Source: Elmis aenea (taxonomy: Eukaryota > Arthropoda > Insecta > Coleoptera > Elmidae). From it: a DNA stretch of 64,000 bases. The notes under the pieces were generated by a model. The model was given only the letters and a program-made list of their open reading frames with translations, ran no database searches and had not been told where the DNA came from. Below are positions 59,802 through 64,000 of the stretch, in pieces. The first letter of the stretch is position 1, and each line of letters opens with the position of its first letter. A program made the position numbers and the translations under genes. The stretch is taken from NCBI GenBank assembly GCA_947652605.1, contig OX393580.1, positions 18,620,159 to 18,684,158 on the forward strand. The letters are read 5' to 3'.

Positions 59802-60458
59802 CTGAAAAAAATAAAAACATGGTTAATAATATTGCAATTCAGTTTTTGTGAAATTGTTTTTGAGTGAAACTTAAGCCAAAACATTATACTATTATTTAAA
59901 GGCATAAATATAACCAATTGATTCGGAGAACGATTAATAGTATATTTTACAACAAGAGTTGAACGTCCAGTTTTTTTTCGTGAGGTGAGATTTATTCAAG
60001 AGCCGCGAAGCGGCGAGTGAGCAAATTCCACGAACGAAAAAATCTGATTTTATCTCGAGTCGTAAATGCTATTTTTTCTACGAAATTAAAGTTACATCAT
60101 AGAACCAACGTTAATGTAAACGAACCAATTGACAATTATTATGTATAAAGTTTTAATTAATCATTTCATTTCCATAGCGACACCACACTGACATTGACAT
60201 AAATAAAATTATAACCTGCAAACGAAATATATTTAATGGGAGTATTAATTTTTGTACCACTCTTAAGCTTTTATATAAAATGCTACATTAAAATTAAATT
60301 ATTTAATAAGAATATTAACGCAATTTTAGTTTATTATGAATTTAAGCTAAAAAAAATCGTACATTTTACAATTTTGATGTTGACATTGACATTATTTTAG
60401 AGACGAAAGTAAAACTTTCATGTATAGTAGGCAGTGAGAAAATAACAACGTTCATATA
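59802..60458. other. Intron or flank beside the SH2 exon
   Basis: AT-rich; nothing recognised. A GAAGCGGCGAGTGAG string near 60006 is unremarkable. Confidence 0.4.
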
Positions 60459-61372
60459 CAGGGTAGGATTCAAAAGTAATGAGCCTTTGTTTAAAAAGAC
60501 AAATTTATTTAGCAAATCGGTACAACTAGGTAATAGTCTTCAAAATAGGCACCTCCTGCATCAATACACTTTTGTAGGCGGCTTTTCCATGACTCGAAGG
60601 CGTCCACGTAGGCCTGTTCCGGGATGGCTGTAAGGGCTGCCTTGACATTTGCTGGGATGTCCTCGATCGAGTCGAAGCGTTTTCCTTTCAGCGCTGATTG
60701 TATGCGCGGAAACAAGAAGAAGTCAGGAGGCGACACGTCCGGACTGTAGGGAGGCTGGGGGACCACCGGAACGTTCACCCGGGCCAGGTAGGTGCTCACG
60801 ATGAAGGCGGTGTGGCTGGGCGCGTTATCGTGGTGAAGCTTCCAGCTTTCCTTAATGTCCCTTCGCTTGCGCGCGACGCTTCTTTTCAGCCTTTTCAGGA
60901 CTTCCAAGTAGTAAACAGCATTCATGGTCTGTCCGGGCGGGACAAACTCGTAGTGGACGATCCCTTCACTCCGAAGAAGGCGATGAGCATGGTCTTCGTC
61001 TTCGATTTGCTCATCCGCGCTTTCTTGGGACGGGGTGAGTTTGAGGTGTGCCACTCAGAGCTTTGTCGTTTTGTCAGTCCCAAACGCCTGTTGAAGCATT
61101 TCGAACGTTTCGGAAGGAGACTTGCCCAACCGGAAGCAGAACTTGATCGCGTACCGTTGTTCTAACGAACTTTCCATTCCGCCGTGTAACGCACTACCGT
61201 ACAGGGGTTTCCGTCAACGCTGATCCTACCGCTCCTAAAGCTCGGAGGTAACTTAGATCCGTGGCGTTGTGAAACCAACACCCACCATCACCGTCGCTGA
61301 CAAGTGGAGCGCGCGGCGAGGTACGCTCGCGTCAGAATAAAATGAGGCTCATTACTTTTGAATCCTACCCTG
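60459..61372. mobile_element. mariner element, internally deleted
   Basis: TA-flanked. Ends CAGGGTAGGATTCAAAAGTA and its exact complement, matching over about 28 bp. At 914 bp it is roughly 350-400 bp short of a full mariner. It encodes a broken D,D34D transposase on the minus strand. Note that its end CAGGGTA is close to the CAGGGTG of the foldback families. Confidence 0.93.
60509..61165 (-). pseudogene. mariner transposase, deleted and frameshifted
   Basis: The N-terminal piece (61165 down to about 61065) reads QRYAIKFCFRLGKSPSETFE, MLQQAFGTDKT. A deletion then removes the second HTH and the first catalytic Asp, joining to KARMSKSKTKTMLIAFFGVKG in one frame; a one-base shift follows and the remainder, GIVHYEFVPPGQTMNAVYYL to EDYYLVVPIC, is open. 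HHDNAPSH and YSPDVSPPDFFLF give the second and third Asp with 34 residues between, the mariner spacing. Third-Asp context is PPD rather than the more common PCD. Not functional. Confidence 0.92.
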
Positions 61373-61514
61373 TACATTAGTAGAAAAAATATTTTTTTAC
61401 CTTATCATCTTTTTAAAAAAAATTATTCCAAGTGTAAACCCTTGGATTTAAAAAAATCAAAAGTTCAATAAAACCATTATTGGCTTTATTGTTTGTAAAT
61501 AAGTTAAACAACAC

Positions 61515-61595
61515 TAAGGTCCGATTGCATAAAAGCTAAAACCGGGATTAACCCCGGGTTAATCGAGGATTTAGCTTTTGTGCAATCAGACCTTA
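61515..61595. mobile_element. 81-bp near-palindromic MITE
   Basis: TAAGGTCCGATTGCATAAAA at the left pairs with TTTTGTGCAATCAGACCTTA at the right, with GGATTAACCCCGGGTTAATC pairing in the centre. Nearly the whole unit is one hairpin. TAAGGTC...GACCTTA ends make the target duplication ambiguous (TAA or TTA possible). Confidence 0.7.
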
Positions 61596-61668
61596 TGGAA
61601 ATTATCACGACTGCCAGTGTGTTCAGAAAACGATTAAAAATATTTTTTACAGCTTATCAAAGTTTATA

Positions 61669-61926
61669 CAGGGTGGTCCACTTTTTAGTAGCAGGACTTA
61701 GTCGATAGAAAAACTTATTTTAAAGCGAATATTCCATATCAACATGGGTCCAAAAACGCTTCATTTTGGTTGAGAAACGGTTAAACATTATCGTTATTTT
61801 TCGAAAATTTCAACACCCTATATCTTTAAAATGAAGCGTTTTTAGATCCAAGTTAATAGGGAATATTCGCTTTAAAATAAGTTTTTGTATCGACTGTTAA
61901 AGTCCTGCTACTAAAAAGTGGACCAT
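61669..61926. mobile_element. CAGGGTGGTCC foldback element truncated at the duplication junction
   Basis: Starts CAGGGTGGTCCACTTTTTAG after TA. The right arm returns as CTACTAAAAAGTGGACCA, but the last six or so bases (CCCTG and TA) are replaced by the start of the duplicated segment at 61925. So the duplication broke into this element. Confidence 0.8.
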
Positions 61927-63238
61927 ACAAGTTTACTTCACATATCAAAACTTAAAATCGCTTTTAAAAAATAGTTTTGTTTTTAAATTAAGTATAAAAA
62001 TCTGCACAAAAGCCTTAATAACATTTTGTTCTATTTTAATAAATAAAGAAGTTATAACAAATTTTCAAAAATGACGAAATTTCATTTTTCGTCCATAGTG
62101 TATCTACTCTAATAAAACCGATATAAAATAAATTTAATTTTCAAAAAAACATGCAAATCCAAATTACTCGAGAAATATTAATTTAGGTATAAAACACGCT
62201 TAACGTATTTTAAAGGCAATTTAATTATCTACCAGAAAACGTAAAAATATACGGGTTATTATACAGGGATGCGCAATAGTATGGAAACAAACAAATATCT
62301 AGAACACTATTAAAAATATTTCAATGAAATTTGGTATTTGACCGTTATCGTATATTCCGGATTCGATAAAAATATTGAGGTTGTGATACGACTTCCGGTT
62401 CAACCGGAAACTGACTCAAACTTTGAAATTTTAAATGGAACACCCTGTATATTTTTATATTTTTGGATTCCTCTTTAAATTTACTTCAAAAAATGTTTGA
62501 GGTTGTATGGGGCTTAAGTCGACCGTTTTCGTTAAAATCACATTTTTGTGAAAATTTTGAGCTATACAGCATTGTTAAAAATTTTCAACATTTAAGAACT
62601 TTGAAATTGCAAGTAATTTTTTTTTTAAGTTTATGTTGACAATAAGCTTACTAACACTTTGCACAACGTACATTTAAAAAATATTATACAGGGCGTTTTT
62701 TACGCTTGTTTAAACTTGTACAACTTTAAACATCGATAACTCATTTTTCTTGAATACAACACCCTGTATATTTTTACACATTATTATAGAAAATTGATTT
62801 CTCTTTCGAAAACATAAAGGCTGTTTTTCACCTAAAATTGATATTTTCCGAGATATCGCGATTTTATTGTTAATTATTAGGGCAACGTAATATTTTCAAG
62901 TAGGCTATGATGAAAGACAGTGTTAATTTAAACAATTGAAAGAAAAAAAAACAAGAAAGTTATAAATTTATCTTTTCCGTACAAATTTTTGACATTTTTG
63001 TTAACGAATTTTACCATTATTACTTTTGAATTAAGATTTTTTTAAATTATTTATGCATTTTTTTGTTGGACCAGTGTGATGACAAATACTAAATCCTATG
63101 AACTATTTTTTGCGTGTTTGCAATAGGACTTTTGGTTTAACCGACCCAACCCTAACCTTTTTTAAAATTTAAACATAAGGTAGGTCAGTTATTTTTTTTT
63201 TTAATCAGCGTTTTTTTTTTTCGCGTACCTAATACTTT

Positions 63239-63421
63239 ATGTATTGGTTTTATTATGACTTTGTAAACGATCAAACTCAATTGTATGAACAATATTTTGG
63301 CCCTGATAAGGACCGATTAATTTTTGCCAAGTCGTGTGATACGAAGCGCTCAAGGTTTCTTCTCGGTCTTCTTGGGCAAGAGGACGCAGAACAGAAAATA
63401 TTGCGAATTTATAAAAATTAA
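63239..63421 (+). CDS. Hypothetical 60-residue frame, second copy
   Basis: Identical translation to the frame at 52788-52970; it is part of the duplicated segment. Not recognised. Confidence 0.25.
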   Translation: MYWFYYDFVNDQTQLYEQYFGPDKDRLIFAKSCDTKRSRFLLGLLGQEDAEQKILRIYKN

Positions 63422-63442
63422 CAAAATAGGGAATACAAAAAT

Positions 63443-63611
63443 TTAATGGATACGATGCTCGAAATGACCACCATTTACTTCTTGGCAGTAGGCTAACATA
63501 TGCCGAAATTCCGTAAGAATGTTTAAAACCACATCTGGCGAGATTCTTCCAAGTTCTTTTGTTATTCGGTTTCTCAGTTCGCCTAAATCACCAAGTGGGT
63601 GTGCATAAACA
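63443..63611 (-). pseudogene. Tc1/mariner-type transposase C-terminal fragment, second copy
   Basis: Same sequence as 52992-53160 (ISPDVVLNILTEFRHMLAY, GGHFEHRIH, stop). Confidence 0.6.
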
Positions 63612-64000
63612 TTAGATTTTAAAAAAGAAAGCTAATGGAGTTAAATTTATCAAAAATGTCAAAAATTTGTACGGAAAAGATAAATTTATAAGTTTCTTCT
63701 TTTTTTTTTCTTTCAATTGTTTAAATTAACACTGTCTTCCTTCAGCCTACTTGAAAACATTACGTTGCCCTAATAATTAACAATAAAATCGCGATATCTC
63801 GGAAAATATAAATTTTAGGTGAAAAACAGCCTTTATGTTTTCGAAGGAGAATTAAATTTTCTATAAGAATGTGTAAAAATATACAGGGTGTTGTATTTAA
63901 GAAAAATGAGTTATCGATGTTTAAAGTTGTACAAGTTTAAACAAGCGTAAAAAACGCCCTGTATAATATTTTTTAAATGTACGTTGTGCAAAGTGTTAGT

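Larger units (their letters stand above)
61925..64000. repeat. Duplicated 2,076-bp segment, copy 2, reaching window end
   Basis: Same orientation and sequence as 51474-53549. It contains the left arm and centre of the CAGGGATGCGC element (from 62264), the 60-codon frame (63239-63421) and the transposase tail (63443-63611, minus). Starts abruptly inside the truncated element to its left. Confidence 0.95.

Noticed and set aside
60698..61165. 155-codon plus-strand frame
   Set aside because: It is the antisense shadow of the mariner transposase.
1..64000. CRISPR arrays, operons, tRNA or rRNA genes
   Set aside because: Splicing and gene types are eukaryotic; the tandem repeats seen lack unique spacers, and no cloverleaf with a clear GGTTCRA box was found by eye.

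Overview
The window is AT-rich eukaryotic DNA with split genes, GT-AG introns, short exons and a dense load of DNA transposons. The encoded proteins (a ZAD-type zinc-finger protein, a grindelwald-like TNF receptor, insect-type piggyBac, mariner, Helitron and Penelope remnants) and a short TTAGG tract point to an insect; a beetle is plausible but not proven. One assembly gap of 200 N lies at 40661-40860. Exon boundaries below were worked out by hand from reading frame, splice dinucleotides and phase.

Five host genes can be supported with good or fair confidence. (1) The 5' part of exo84 (exocyst subunit) on the minus strand, 99-2273, continuing off the left edge. (2) Head-to-head with it, a seven-exon ZAD + 13 C2H2 zinc-finger gene, 2627-7331. 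(3) Rab18, minus strand, 14509-15304, four exons, complete. (4) Mitochondrial Hsp60, minus strand, 23160-26612, seven coding exons, complete. (5) A small single-pass receptor resembling Drosophila Grindelwald, minus strand, 31445-46770, four coding exons spread over 15 kb because its first intron holds a Helitron, several MITEs, a MULE-like element and the gap. A sixth gene is represented by its last exon only: an SH2 exon of Grb7/10/14 type at 59504-59801, minus strand.

Most of the rest is mobile DNA. The most striking class is a set of at least ten TA-flanked palindromic (foldback) elements that share only the ends CAGGGTG...CACCCTG while their arms differ: 4758-5692, 7891-9401, 9930-13888, 24842-25617, 30233-31308, 38766-39392, 43249-43908, 51813-53933 and others. 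Three piggyBac derivatives sit at TTAA sites (995-1953, 11239-13788, 55445-56373). About ten hAT-type MITEs occur, several with exact 8-bp target duplications. A pogo/Tigger-type element, a Harbinger element with about 66-bp terminal repeats, a candidate Mutator-like element with a FLYWCH-like peptide, a Helitron, a deleted mariner, a Penelope 3' end with a candidate hammerhead ribozyme, and a LINE 3' fragment complete the list. Several are nested, up to three deep inside one zinc-finger intron, so insertion order can be read directly.

The right end (61925-64000) repeats 51474-53549 with no difference found in the parts compared, either a very recent duplication or an assembly artefact. I found no RNA genes such as tRNA or rRNA, no CRISPR array and no operon structure. 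The genes do not form one pathway; the window is best read as ordinary insect gene space heavily remodelled by small DNA transposons.
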